Origin: Bacteroidia bacterium
Lineage (GTDB): Bacteria; Bacteroidota; Bacteroidia; Flavobacteriales_D; Sanyastnellaceae
Length of the DNA: 64,000 bases
Direction of reading: 5' to 3'
Assembly: GCA_030427925.1 (NCBI GenBank)
Contig: JAUICJ010000003.1
Coordinates: 1-64,000, forward strand
The notes under the pieces were generated by a model. It was given only the letters and a program-made list of their open reading frames with translations, did no database searches and was not told the DNA's origin. The position numbers were made by a program, and so were the translations under genes. This document shows, piece after piece, positions 42,458 through 51,289 of this stretch; position 1 is the stretch's first letter, and every line of letters starts with the position of its first letter.

Positions 42458-42721
42458 ATGCTCTTCATTGATTGGATTTGGATTGCCCTAGTAGCGGCCA
42501 TTACAGCCGGCTCCATCGCGTACGGATGGATTGCCGCCCGAAAAGAACAGCGCTCTGAGCTCTTGCGATTGCAGGCTGAAGTGGAGCGCCAACGGGCGAA
42601 GAAAAAGTTTTGGAAAGCCAAAGCGCGAGACGACAAGGCCCACCAACCCGATGCGGGACGGCGTCAGCTCTCTTCGCAGCGAACTTTGGCCATGCACGCC
42701 TCCAACTCCAACGCGAGTTAA
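42458..42721 (+). CDS. Small single-span membrane protein
   Basis: The 87-residue product has one N-terminal membrane segment (LFIDWIWIALVAAITAGSIA) and a basic, helical cytoplasmic part (LQAEVERQRAKKKFWKAK). No family recognised. Composition and the exact overlap of its TAA with the stop of the convergent gene at 42718 support a real gene. Regulation through the two GTTAACC copies upstream is possible. Confidence 0.6.
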   Translation: MLFIDWIWIALVAAITAGSIAYGWIAARKEQRSELLRLQAEVERQRAKKKFWKAKARDDKAHQPDAGRRQLSSQRTLAMHASNSNAS

Positions 42722-43245
42722 TCCACGGTGTGTCCGTGGTGGTGGTGTCCATGCCTGCGCTGCGGAAGCACTTCTCGTCCGCCAAGGGGCACCCCCAAGT
42801 GAACGCCAAGCTCCATCTGTTGTTGGCCCGGTTCAAACGCCCACTCCATGAACGGCCCGATGGCCATGCCATGCCAATGAAAATCTTGATACGCTTCCAA
42901 ATGGACCGCAGGATCCCACGGGCCATGCGTGGCATGGAACAGCCCCGGCGCGAGCACCAAATGGGTGTACGGATGAGGTGACCACTGGATCAACGCCATG
43001 AACGAAGTGTGCTCGTGATCGGCAAGCACGTACTCCACATCCGCTCCGAGTCCCAACGTGGTCCTGCCCAAATGATGAACGTAATGTGCGTGAAGGGCCG
43101 TCCCAGGCTCGTCTTCTTCGGTCATGTTGAAGACCGGAGCCACGCCGATTCCCACTTCATCCACGTGATATGCAGCTGCGTGATGGCCTTGGGCCGTGGT
43201 CCCCTGTGCCCAAAGCACAGCGATCAAAAAGAGGATTCCGCGCAT
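42718..43245 (-). CDS. Exported His-rich protein
   Basis: The 175-residue product (MRGILFLIAV) has a signal peptide ending TTAQ and is very rich in His, closing with HGHHHHGHTVD. Alternating hydrophobic segments (GLGADVEYVLA, MALIQWSPHPYTHLVLAPG) suggest beta strands, possibly a small outer-membrane barrel. His clusters suggest metal binding (Zn, Ni or Cu). No family recognised. ATG 43266 is an alternative start that adds seven residues before the signal. Confidence 0.7.
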   Translation of the reverse strand: MRGILFLIAVLWAQGTTAQGHHAAAYHVDEVGIGVAPVFNMTEEDEPGTALHAHYVHHLGRTTLGLGADVEYVLADHEHTSFMALIQWSPHPYTHLVLAPGLFHATHGPWDPAVHLEAYQDFHWHGMAIGPFMEWAFEPGQQQMELGVHLGVPLGGREVLPQRRHGHHHHGHTVD

Positions 43246-43306
43246 GAATGCAAACCAAGCCCCCAAGCTCTGGAATCGCTACGACCCAAGTCACTAAAAA
43301 CCCAAA

Positions 43307-43561
43307 TCAGGCACTGCGCTGGTTGGCGCTTCGAAAGCGCGTCACGTGGGTCGGCCGGGCAGCCCGATGCTTGGTGAGCCGGCCCTTTACGCGCTTGCGC
43401 CACAGTTCGAAGCTTCTTCGCTTCAGGGTTTGGCGCATCAACGCGCGAACCTCGTTCTCCTTCAGGCCAAACTGCACTTCAATCGCCTCAAACGGCGTGC
43501 GGTCCTCCCAGGCCATCTCCACGATGCGATCGCGGTCTTGATCCGTCAGCTGCTTCCCCAT
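43307..43561 (-). CDS. DUF2805 / TIGR03643 family protein
   Basis: The 84-residue product has the helix-turn-helix-like pattern of the family: LTDQDRDRIVEMAWEDRTPF, FGLKENEVRALMRQTLK, and SFELWRKRVKGR with a strongly basic tail. The family is widespread in Bacteroidota and proteobacteria and has no assigned function; DNA or RNA binding is suggested by the fold and charge. It is divergent from the flavoprotein gene, 60 bp away. Confidence 0.88.
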   Translation of the reverse strand: MGKQLTDQDRDRIVEMAWEDRTPFEAIEVQFGLKENEVRALMRQTLKRRSFELWRKRVKGRLTKHRAARPTHVTRFRSANQRSA

Positions 43562-43609
43562 GGGAATGGAACAACCGCGAGCCCGCTTCGGTTTCCCCGT
43601 CGGATTCGG

Positions 43610-43617
43610 TAGCTTCG
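43610..43617 (+). promoter_or_regulatory. -7 box of the BaiN-like flavoprotein gene
   Basis: TAGCTTCG ends 4 nt before the ATG at 43622, implying a leaderless mRNA. Confidence 0.5.
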
Positions 43618-43621
43618 CGGC

Positions 43622-44827
43622 ATGAAAGTCGCCGTCATCGGTGGCGGTGCGGCCGGTTTTTTCGCGGCCATCTCCGCGGCCGAACACCACCCACGGGCCT
43701 CGGTCGTTCTGTTCGAACGATCGAATAAATTCCTCGCAAAAGTGGCGATTTCTGGCGGCGGCCGTTGCAACGTTACGCACCACTGTTCGTCGCCCAGCGC
43801 GCTCGTCCAGCACTACCCCCGTGGCAGCTCGTTCTTGAAAAAGTCCTTCAAGCACTTTCAAGTCCGGGACACGGTGGTTTGGTTCGAAAACCGCGGTGTG
43901 GCACTGAAGATCGAGCCGGACGGCCGCATGTTCCCGACGAGCGACGATTCCTCCACCATCACCCGCTGCCTCCATGAAGCGGCGCACCATGCGGGGGTCT
44001 CGTTGCGGCTGCACGAACCGATTCACGCGCTCGAACCCAGAACGGGCGCGTGGTTGGTGAATGGCGCTCCCTTCGATCGGGTCATCGTCGCCACCGGGGG
44101 AAGCCCCAAGCGAGCGGGCCTGGAGTGGTTGGAAGCGCTCGGACATGCCATCGTCGACCCGGTGCCTTCGTTGTTTACGTTCAACATTCCGAACCGCGCG
44201 TTGAACGACCTGATGGGGCTGGTCGCGCCGCAAGCCATCGTGCGCATTCAAGGCTCAAAACGTCCCCAGACAGGCCCCGTGCTCATCACGCATTGGGGGT
44301 TGAGCGGGCCAGCGGTGCTGAAGTTATCGGCGTGGGAGGCGCGCACGTTGGCGGACTTGAATTACCACTTTTCGGTGCACGTGAATTGGGTGGGTGAGCC
44401 CAACGAGGAGGTGGCGGGCGCGCGACTGGATGAGGAGCGCGAAGCGCACGGCAAGAAGCGGATTCTGAATGCTTGCCCGTTCGATTTGCCTCGGAATTTG
44501 TGGGGGCATTTGCTGGACCAAACCGGCATTGGGCGCGAAGCGATTTGGTCCGAACTCAGCAAAAAAAGCCGCAACCAATTGCTCAACACCTTGCTCAACG
44601 ACGTGCATGCAGTGCGCGGTAAAACGACCTTCAAAGAAGAATTCGTGACCTGCGGCGGCGTGGCGCTCAGCGACGTCCACCCGATCACGCTGGAGAGCCG
44701 TCGGGCGCCGGGGCTTTACTTCGCGGGCGAGGTGCTCGACATCGATGGGGTCACGGGCGGATTCAACTTCCAAGCGGCGTGGACCACGGGGTTCCTTGCG
44801 GGACAGCTCAAGTCCGCGGCCCCCTGA
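43622..44827 (+). CDS. BaiN/HI0933-family FAD-dependent oxidoreductase
   Basis: The 401-residue product has the N-terminal dinucleotide-binding motif VIGGGAAGFFAA, the family motif KVAISGGGRCNVTH, ATGG near residue 157, and the C-terminal FAD motif GEVLDIDGVTGGFN with WTTG. Length is typical of the family (about 400). The physiological substrate of most members is unknown; some reduce bile-acid intermediates. It shares 20 bp at its 3' end with the convergent ADP-ribosylglycohydrolase gene. Confidence 0.9.
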   Translation: MKVAVIGGGAAGFFAAISAAEHHPRASVVLFERSNKFLAKVAISGGGRCNVTHHCSSPSALVQHYPRGSSFLKKSFKHFQVRDTVVWFENRGVALKIEPDGRMFPTSDDSSTITRCLHEAAHHAGVSLRLHEPIHALEPRTGAWLVNGAPFDRVIVATGGSPKRAGLEWLEALGHAIVDPVPSLFTFNIPNRALNDLMGLVAPQAIVRIQGSKRPQTGPVLITHWGLSGPAVLKLSAWEARTLADLNYHFSVHVNWVGEPNEEVAGARLDEEREAHGKKRILNACPFDLPRNLWGHLLDQTGIGREAIWSELSKKSRNQLLNTLLNDVHAVRGKTTFKEEFVTCGGVALSDVHPITLESRRAPGLYFAGEVLDIDGVTGGFNFQAAWTTGFLAGQLKSAAP

Positions 44828-45770
44828 CCAACGCCTCGGCGAGCTCCAAGGCGTGCACCGGCCAAAACACCGCCGGCCGCGGCCGCATGACCCCTTCCTT
44901 TCCATACTCCGGCCGGCACGACAGGATTGCGCGCTCCCACTGATCGGGGATGCCCTGACGGCCTTCCACCGCTCCCCACAACGCGCCGCAGATTGCCGCA
45001 TTCGTGTCCGTGTCGCCCCCGCGCATGACCGTGTCCTTGACGGCCTCCGCAAGGCTGGGCGCATGGAGCAATTGGTACAGGGCATTCTGAAACGCCAACA
45101 GCACCCACCCTTGGAGTTCGGAGAAATCGGCTGGCGCCTCCTGTTCTGATCGCGCAATGACTTGGCGAATGGCGGGATCCACGGCCCATTCGTCGGCCCA
45201 TTCTTTGATTTGGCGGTGGGTCGCCTCCGCGGAATGGCCGGAGCGCACCGCCGATGCGATGGCCGCGGCGTACAAGGCGTTGACTTGTTGGCAAATCGGA
45301 TGCGGGTGAGTGACCCGGGCGTCGGCCTTGGCCCACTTGACGACTTGATCGGTGCTGAAACGCGCACCGAAAATGCCCAGCGGGCTGACGCGCATGAGGG
45401 CACCGTTCGCCTGGCTCTCCTCGTTCCGTGTGGCCGTCAATGCCGCACGGATTGTGTTGCCGCAATCAAACGGTTGCGAACTCATCCAAAGGCGGTACTC
45501 GAGAAACGCCGCCCGGTCCGAGTACCAGCCGGACTTCACGAGCAACCGAGCGAGCAGCAAGGCCATTTCGGAATCGTCGGTGGGCTGCCCAGCGAGCGTG
45601 TCCCACGTGCCGCCGTCTTGCAATTCGTGGAGTCCTTGGGGATGGCGGTGTTGGATTTGGTCCGCGTGTTGAAATTCCACCAAACTCCCCAAGGAATCGC
45701 CCGCCAACTGCCCGAGCAGGCACCCTTGGGCGCGGCTCAATGCGCCGTCCATTTTTTCATTTGAATTCAT
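44808..45770 (-). CDS. ADP-ribosylglycohydrolase (DraG-like)
   Basis: The 320-residue product (MNSNEKMDGA) belongs to the all-helical ADP-ribosylglycohydrolase family, which removes ADP-ribose from proteins or small molecules using two Mg2+ ions. Metal-binding motifs are QPTDDSEMAL near residue 63 and RGGDTDTNAAICGALWG near 245; the start GCLLGQLAGDSLGSLVEF is typical. No ADP-ribosyltransferase is seen nearby. ATG 45785 would add five residues. Its 5' flank has the direct repeat TTTGTTTC twice on the minus strand. Confidence 0.92.
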   Translation of the reverse strand: MNSNEKMDGALSRAQGCLLGQLAGDSLGSLVEFQHADQIQHRHPQGLHELQDGGTWDTLAGQPTDDSEMALLLARLLVKSGWYSDRAAFLEYRLWMSSQPFDCGNTIRAALTATRNEESQANGALMRVSPLGIFGARFSTDQVVKWAKADARVTHPHPICQQVNALYAAAIASAVRSGHSAEATHRQIKEWADEWAVDPAIRQVIARSEQEAPADFSELQGWVLLAFQNALYQLLHAPSLAEAVKDTVMRGGDTDTNAAICGALWGAVEGRQGIPDQWERAILSCRPEYGKEGVMRPRPAVFWPVHALELAEALVRGPRT

Positions 45771-45805
45771 GAAACAAAGAAACAAATAACATCGTGCGCC
45801 GCCCC

Positions 45806-46590
45806 CTAAAAAAGCTCAAGAATGCGGACGGCGAACACGTCCACCACTTCCACGAGGATGAGCACGAGGATGACCCACTCGAGTTTACTGCTTTCTCGGT
45901 GGTCCATGATGTCCTTGAACAGCTCGAAATCTTCCTTCAAGATGACCGTGCGTTCGAGGATTTACCGGTAGCGGACTTTCAGGTCAAACGTCTGTTTCAG
46001 AGACGCGTTGAGTTGGTTCAACGTTTCGTTCTACCAGGTGATGTCCGGAGAATCGAAGATGTAGAGGTTTTCGGAGATTTGGCCTTTGATCTTCAATACG
46101 TGGCCGATGAACTGCTTGAGTTTCCTGCCGGAAATCGTGAGCCGCCCCCGCTGCTCGAGGGCATCCACGTACTGGCACGTTTCGCCGAGCAGGTACTCCG
46201 TCATTTCAAGATGCTTGTCGAGTGCCACGAATTGGGACGTGTTGAGCATGATGAGGCGGATGGCTTCTGGATCGAAGTCCGAAATGGTCACGTGGTCGAA
46301 CGAAACCGCGTCCGTTCCGGGCTCGACGAGCACCTTCATGGTCTCGCTCAATTCTTGGTCTTCCCAATTCCGGGCGTCGGGATTCAGCGACTTCACGAAC
46401 GCGTTGATCTCCGAAGAATTGTGATTGAAAAAGGCGACCACGCCGTATTGGAAGACGTAAATGAACTGCTCATCCCCGCTTGCGAGGAACAACTCGTCGG
46501 AGTCGGAAAACAAGATGGAAAGGCCAGCGCTTGCTTGCATTTCCAGATGTTCAGCGCGTTGCTGATTTGGATCGCGATGACGGCGTACAT
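45806..46590 (-). pseudogene. Broken RMD1/DUF155-family gene (frameshift and two in-frame stops)
   Basis: Homologous sequence starts MYAVIAIQISNALNIWKCK (from 46590), shifts frame between about 46545 and 46527, and continues as GLSILFSDSDELF ... YIFDSPDITW. It then meets TAG at 46031-46033, continues in the same frame NETLNQLNASLKQTFDLKVR, meets TAA at 45962-45964, and continues ILERTVILKEDFELFKDI ... LEWVILVLILVEVVD to a final TAG at 45806-45808. The last part is the C-terminal membrane anchor typical of RMD1/YagE proteins (about 260 residues). Three independent lesions show it is not functional unless stops are read through. The still-good similarity indicates recent decay. Confidence 0.85.
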
Positions 46591-46752
46591 GGGGTCAAAC
46601 TTGTGCCCCCGAAAGTCCGTCATTTTCCCCTCATTTCGAACACTGCTGCTCCCGGAAAATGAACCGCCGTTTGCACTGCCGTCCAAAAGAGGCGCTGCCG
46701 CACATCGAACCTCGATTTGGACAAGTTGTAAAATATTCCTAATGTTGATGTT

Positions 46753-47139
46753 ATGACAAGAAATTGGATCGCAGACAGGGTCTTTGATTGGGTGCGCGAT
46801 GCCCTGGCACGCGTGGCAAAGGTTGCGAACAGAATCCACGTCGAAATCAACATCATCGTTTACTTCATCCTGATTCCCTTCAGTTGGCTGATCTCCATTG
46901 ATTTGATCCTTGGAACTCGGGGAGTCATCGGGGGGCTCTATTTGCTCGGTTGGTTGGTTTTCATTGGGGCTCAACGAAGCTCTCGTAGGCGGTCCGAATG
47001 GCTGTTTCACAAGTCAGTCGATTTTCTTTTGTATTTCGACAGCATTGGGTCAAATTATATCATTTCATCTGTTCTCATCTGCGTGTTCATCCCGGTCCTG
47101 ATCTCCTGCGTGTTGTTAGCGGCCCTTTTTTGGACGTAG
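46753..47139 (+). CDS. Small multi-span membrane protein, AT-richer than neighbours
   Basis: The 128-residue product begins with an amphipathic helix (VFDWVRDALARVAKVANRI) and has about three hydrophobic spans (INIIVYFILIPFSWLISIDL, GVIGGLYLLGWLVFIGA, ISSVLICVFIPVLISCVLLA). No family recognised. Codon use is clearly AT-richer than flanking genes, which suggests acquisition. It is divergent from the broken RMD1-type gene, with 162 bp between, and lies in the decayed segment. Confidence 0.65.
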   Translation: MTRNWIADRVFDWVRDALARVAKVANRIHVEINIIVYFILIPFSWLISIDLILGTRGVIGGLYLLGWLVFIGAQRSSRRRSEWLFHKSVDFLLYFDSIGSNYIISSVLICVFIPVLISCVLLAALFWT

Positions 47140-47419
47140 TTGACAAATGCCCCTCCAGCGCAAAGCCCACAGAACGCCTTCAAAACCTGGAAATTCAATG
47201 CCATCTGCCCACGCCACCTTCACCAGATTCAATCGGAGATTGACGCATCGTTTTGGGGTCATGCAGCGCCGCATCTCCCTCTTCATTCGGAGTTTTTCTT
47301 CAGACGGGAATGAAATCCCGATGAAGGAAGTTTTGAACCGTTCAACCGTCGAACTGATCGCGTCGTTCAACATGGCCTGCAACCGATTCCATGGTAAAAT
47401 CGAACGGCGACAGGACGAA
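47140..47419. other. Gene-free stretch before a surface giant
   Basis: This 280-bp stretch can be read in frame with the downstream giant and also as an antisense frame, but neither has a recognisable domain, signal peptide or sensible composition. It may hold remnants of a lost gene. A weak -7-like TAAAATCG occurs at 47394-47401. Confidence 0.4.
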
Positions 47420-50326
47420 ATGTCACCCGCCGCTTTCTGCAGCTCGGACAGCAGCAGCCGCTGGCTTGCGATGTGGCTCGCATTCGTCTGCGGCACGATG
47501 AGCGCGCAAGTGGCGGATGATTTTGAAGTGCGGTTTTCGGCTCAGGAGAAGGGCGGGATTTGGTTTTTAGCCAATCACAGCCTTTCCTGCGAAGGCAACG
47601 GCCTGTGCGCCGACGCGCTCGCATCCCTGCCCATCTCCGGCAACGCGCAGGAGAACAACAACGCGTTCGAGATGACCTACGTGGATGTGGACGATGATTC
47701 GTCCACCTGGTCATCCTCATCCGACAGTTTGAACTTGGGGGGGTGTGCGGAAGTGCTTTGGGCGGGGCTCTATTGGGCTGGGCGTGTGGATGCCTACACC
47801 CCCAACCTCGCGCTCCGAGACCAAGTCAAGATCCGCGCTGGGAATGGGCCATACGTGGAGTTCACTGCGGATGAATTGCTCGATTTCAACAGCGGTTATT
47901 TCGACGCGTACTTCTGCTTCACGGACGTCACCGATTGGATCACAACGAACGAAGTCCAAGCCCGATACACGGTAGCCAACGTCGTCGGAGAAGAGGATTT
48001 TTCCGCATGGGCAGGCTGGACCCTCGTCATCGCGTACCGCGACGCGCTCGACCCGATTCGAAACTTGACTGTTTTTGATGGATTGGCCTTCATCTCCTAC
48101 AACGAAGATTCGGAATTGGACGTGCCCATCAGCGGGTTCGTCACCCCGGTGGTCGGACCGGTGGAGTTGGAGTTGGGCGTGGTGGCTTACGATGGAGACC
48201 GGGGGGCGACAGGAGACCAAATGGCATTCAACGGAGCCGGAAGCTACGTATACATTGAAGACGCAACCCACGACGTAAACAACACCTACAACAGCACCCA
48301 CTCGCGCAATGGGGTCATCCAACCGTGGCGGATTCCGGCCGCCAACAACACGCTCGGCCACGACGCGAACATATTCGTTCCCGACAACAGCAATTTCAAC
48401 TACCTCGCCAACGGCGCAACGGACGCGGTCATCCGCATGTCCACCAACGGCGAATCCGTGATGATTCAAACGGTTTCGGCCGTTGTGGACGTGTTTGAGC
48501 CGGATCTAAAAGCTTCAGTCTTCATCGAGGACCTGAATGGTGGTTTGGCTCAACCGGGGGATTTGTTGCAATACACCGTGGTGGGAAAAAACCTGGGCAC
48601 CGACTTCTCCACAGGAACCTTCATCGTCGACACCTTGGATTTCCGAACGAGCTATGTTCCCGGTTCATTGGAAATGTTAACGGGGCCTGGGGCGGGCCCG
48701 CTGTCGGATGACCCAGGGGACGACCAAGGGGAGTACGATCCAGCAATCCAGGCGGTGCGGGTTCGGGTGGGGACGGACGCCGGGACGGTGGTGGGTGGGG
48801 ATTTGGCCAATGACCCCACGGGAGCCGACAGCGTGGCCTTCCGATTCCAAGTTCAACTCACCGATGATTGCCTGATCCTGCAGTGTGACGGCACGCTGAG
48901 CGACGTGGCGCACATTTTCGGAACCGGCGACATTTCAGGCAACAGCCAAACCAACAACGGGCTGAGCGCACAGGTCGATGCCGATGGTTGCTCGCTTGAC
49001 TCGGGAGCGGAGGTCACGGTAGCCACAGGCAACTGCTCGCCGGTGAGCATCGAGCCTTTGGGCCCCGCTTGCCTGGGATCGGATGTGGAACTCGCGGTGC
49101 CTGCCATTGCGGACAATCCCCTTGCGGAGTCGCTGGCGCAATACGCGTGGTCGGGGCCGGGAGGGTTCGTGAGCGACCAAGCGGTGGCGGAAGTCTATGA
49201 CTTGGACGCCACGAGCGCAGGTGTGTACGCCTTGGAGATCACCTTCGCAGGCCAAAACTGCTTGCTTAACACCGCAGACTACGAACTGATCGTACATGAG
49301 CCCCAACCCGCCATTGACGCGCCCGATTCGGTCTGTTTCGATGGCCATGCCGTGGACTTCACGGGGCAAGGAGCGCTTTACCCGGACGCCGAGTATTCTT
49401 GGGAATTCGAGGGGGCTGTGGCGGCTTTCGGGGTGAGTGTCGCGGACGTGGTGTTCGAAGAGTTGGGATGGCATGAAGTTGCGCTCACGTTAACTGAACA
49501 GGGCTGCACGACATCGGTGATTGACTCCGTGTACTTGGAAGCCACTCCCCCATTGGAAGCCTTTCCGGTGAACGGATTGCAGGTTGCGGGGTGTCCGCCG
49601 CTCCTCGTGCAACCGAGCGCGATGGCACCAGTGCCCGTGGCCTTGGATTGGCAGTTCGGAGACGGAGCGCAGTCAACGGCGAGCGAGCCCGTTCACGCCT
49701 ACGAAACACCCGGAACGTATGATGTGACCGTCTCTGCCGTTTCCACCGTGGGGTGCCCTGCTTCGGTGAGTTTCCTCGTGCCAAACGCCGTAACCGTTCA
49801 TGACGAGCCCGTTGCCGGGTTTGAAATTGAGCCCAACGTCGTCAATGTTCTCGAGGGCACCGTCCAGCTCACGTCCCTCGCCGCTCCGAATGATGCCGTG
49901 TCGTACTGGATGGCCGATGGAGGAAGCTTGTCCACCCCCGATGGTTTCCACACGTTTACTGAAGGAGGCACCTTCAACGTGGTCCAAACCGTCGTGGATG
50001 CCAACGGCTGCGTCAGCACCGCAACCGGCGAGGTGGCCGTGAGCGGAACGGTTTTCTTTGCCCCCACGGCCTTCACTCCCGACGAAAACGGACGGAATGA
50101 GGTTTGGAAACCGGAAGTGACCGGGGTGTTGGATTACCGGTTGGAAGTTTTCAACCGGTGGGGAGAACGGATCTGGTGGAGCGAGGACCACGAGGAGCCT
50201 TGGCTCGGTGACGTCCGGGACGGGAGTCACTTTGTGCCCAATGGGCTCTACTTGTGGAAAGTACGCTTCACCGACCAGTTGCGCTTTCCTCAGCAGCGGG
50301 AAGGCACGGTGTGGTTGCTGCGTTGA
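47420..50326 (+). CDS. Surface giant with DUF11/PKD domains and T9SS type B domain
   Basis: The 968-residue product (from MSPAAFCSS) has a signal peptide (SRWLAMWLAFVCGTMSAQ), an N-terminal beta-rich domain (about 40-365; GGCAEVLWAGLYWAGRVD, WAGWTLVIAYRD), a DUF11-type domain (about 365-550; LLQYTVVGKNLGTDFSTGTF), Ig-like repeats, a PKD domain (DWQFGDGAQSTASEPVHAYE) and a type B sorting domain (FFAPTAFTPDENGRNEVWKP, FNRWGERIW). In-frame starts upstream to 47147 would put up to 91 residues before the signal peptide and are rejected. An adhesin-like role is inferred. Confidence 0.87.
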   Translation: MSPAAFCSSDSSSRWLAMWLAFVCGTMSAQVADDFEVRFSAQEKGGIWFLANHSLSCEGNGLCADALASLPISGNAQENNNAFEMTYVDVDDDSSTWSSSSDSLNLGGCAEVLWAGLYWAGRVDAYTPNLALRDQVKIRAGNGPYVEFTADELLDFNSGYFDAYFCFTDVTDWITTNEVQARYTVANVVGEEDFSAWAGWTLVIAYRDALDPIRNLTVFDGLAFISYNEDSELDVPISGFVTPVVGPVELELGVVAYDGDRGATGDQMAFNGAGSYVYIEDATHDVNNTYNSTHSRNGVIQPWRIPAANNTLGHDANIFVPDNSNFNYLANGATDAVIRMSTNGESVMIQTVSAVVDVFEPDLKASVFIEDLNGGLAQPGDLLQYTVVGKNLGTDFSTGTFIVDTLDFRTSYVPGSLEMLTGPGAGPLSDDPGDDQGEYDPAIQAVRVRVGTDAGTVVGGDLANDPTGADSVAFRFQVQLTDDCLILQCDGTLSDVAHIFGTGDISGNSQTNNGLSAQVDADGCSLDSGAEVTVATGNCSPVSIEPLGPACLGSDVELAVPAIADNPLAESLAQYAWSGPGGFVSDQAVAEVYDLDATSAGVYALEITFAGQNCLLNTADYELIVHEPQPAIDAPDSVCFDGHAVDFTGQGALYPDAEYSWEFEGAVAAFGVSVADVVFEELGWHEVALTLTEQGCTTSVIDSVYLEATPPLEAFPVNGLQVAGCPPLLVQPSAMAPVPVALDWQFGDGAQSTASEPVHAYETPGTYDVTVSAVSTVGCPASVSFLVPNAVTVHDEPVAGFEIEPNVVNVLEGTVQLTSLAAPNDAVSYWMADGGSLSTPDGFHTFTEGGTFNVVQTVVDANGCVSTATGEVAVSGTVFFAPTAFTPDENGRNEVWKPEVTGVLDYRLEVFNRWGERIWWSEDHEEPWLGDVRDGSHFVPNGLYLWKVRFTDQLRFPQQREGTVWLLR

Positions 50327-50386
50327 GTGCCACACCGTTTTTCGACGGACATTGCCCTTTTCATGGATGCGCACGTCACCGGCGCA

Positions 50387-51008
50387 ATGAACGCTCCGAT
50401 TTCCCCGCTGAAGTTGGCCCATTGCTTGAGCCTGACATGGTGCGGATTCTTGCACCCACATGCTGCTCAAGCCCAAATCGATGGGGACAACCTCTTTTCC
50501 GTCTGCCAAGTTGTGGCCGTTGACCTGACCTTTCCACAACCTGATTTTGGTCCACTTTGCGGGCCAAATGCGAGGCCGACCAGAACGCCTACATCACCGC
50601 CCTGCTCACGCTGACGGACATCAGCTGCACGCACTTCCTGAACAGCGTCGGGGTGCGATTGAAAGGCAACTCGAGCTACTCGCATCCTGGAGGCAAGAAG
50701 TCGTTCACAATCGACTTCAACCGATTCATCGGTGGCCAACACCATGACGGCCTGAAATCCCTCGTCAGCAACCGATTGGCGCACGTTTCATCGCAAATGG
50801 AATGTCAGACCGCTTCCGCGACGAATCCCGTCAACTCACCGCCCATCGAGTTCCCGAATCCGGCCCGAGATGAGGCGGTCCTCCAAGGGTTCCAAAAAGA
50901 ACGTACGTCACACTCCTCAATTCAATGGGACAAGCGGCAAGCGAAGCTCAAGCGATCCGTCAGGGCGAGCTGCGCGTCGATTTGACGTCCGTTTCGGCAG
51001 GCACGTGA
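50387..51008 (+). pseudogene. Remnant of a CotH-kinase-family T9SS protein gene
   Basis: A signal-peptide-like start (MNAPISPLKLAHCLSLTW) leads into DGDNLFSVCQVVAVDLTF, typical of exported CotH proteins. A one-base shift in a T run near 50550 is needed to continue as FWSTLRAKCEADQNAYITA, LTLTDISCTH and VGVRLKGNSSYSHPGGKKSF. After about GLKSLVSN most of the protein is missing. The sequence resumes with a T9SS type A fragment (IEFPNPARDEAVLQGF), shifts frame again in an A run near 50895 (TYVTLLNSMGQ), and ends at TGA 51006-51008. Two frameshifts and a large internal deletion mark a dead gene. Full CotH proteins are several hundred residues longer. Confidence 0.75.
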
Positions 51009-51289
51009 CGCATCCACTGCTGCAACGGATGGATCGAACATTTGCTCCTCGTCCATTGACTACTGCGTGCGCAATTCAACAAACCAAACCCTGAATATCC
51101 TCTCAAGGCGCGAACAAAATCAAGCAGATGCGCATGCGCGTCGGCACCTATTCATGGTTTAGAGTGCTTTCAAAACACCAAGTCCTTCACACCATTGGTG
51201 GAGCAAGGGGAAGCAGAAAGGGCGTGAATAAGCGGGATACATCTGGGATACGCCCACTAAACCATTATAACGCTTTAAAACCTAAAAAG
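51009..51289. other. Gene-free stretch downstream of ssrA
   Basis: The 281-bp stretch between the CotH remnant and the 3' end of tmRNA holds no plausible gene. GGGATAC occurs twice in direct orientation at 51234-51240 and 51245-51251. Integrases of genomic islands often use the ssrA 3' end as target, so this is where an attachment-site scar might lie, but no integrase or duplicated ssrA end is visible. Confidence 0.4.

Noticed and set aside
46031-46540. A 169-residue protein starting MQASAGLS as an intact short gene
   Set aside because: The N-terminal strand is in another frame and the C-terminal anchor lies behind two stops, so this is the middle part of a broken gene.
47116-47496. A 126-codon minus-strand frame before the DUF11/PKD giant
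   Set aside because: It overlaps the signal peptide of the giant antisense, has no promoter box, and no recognisable domain; a gene remnant cannot be excluded.
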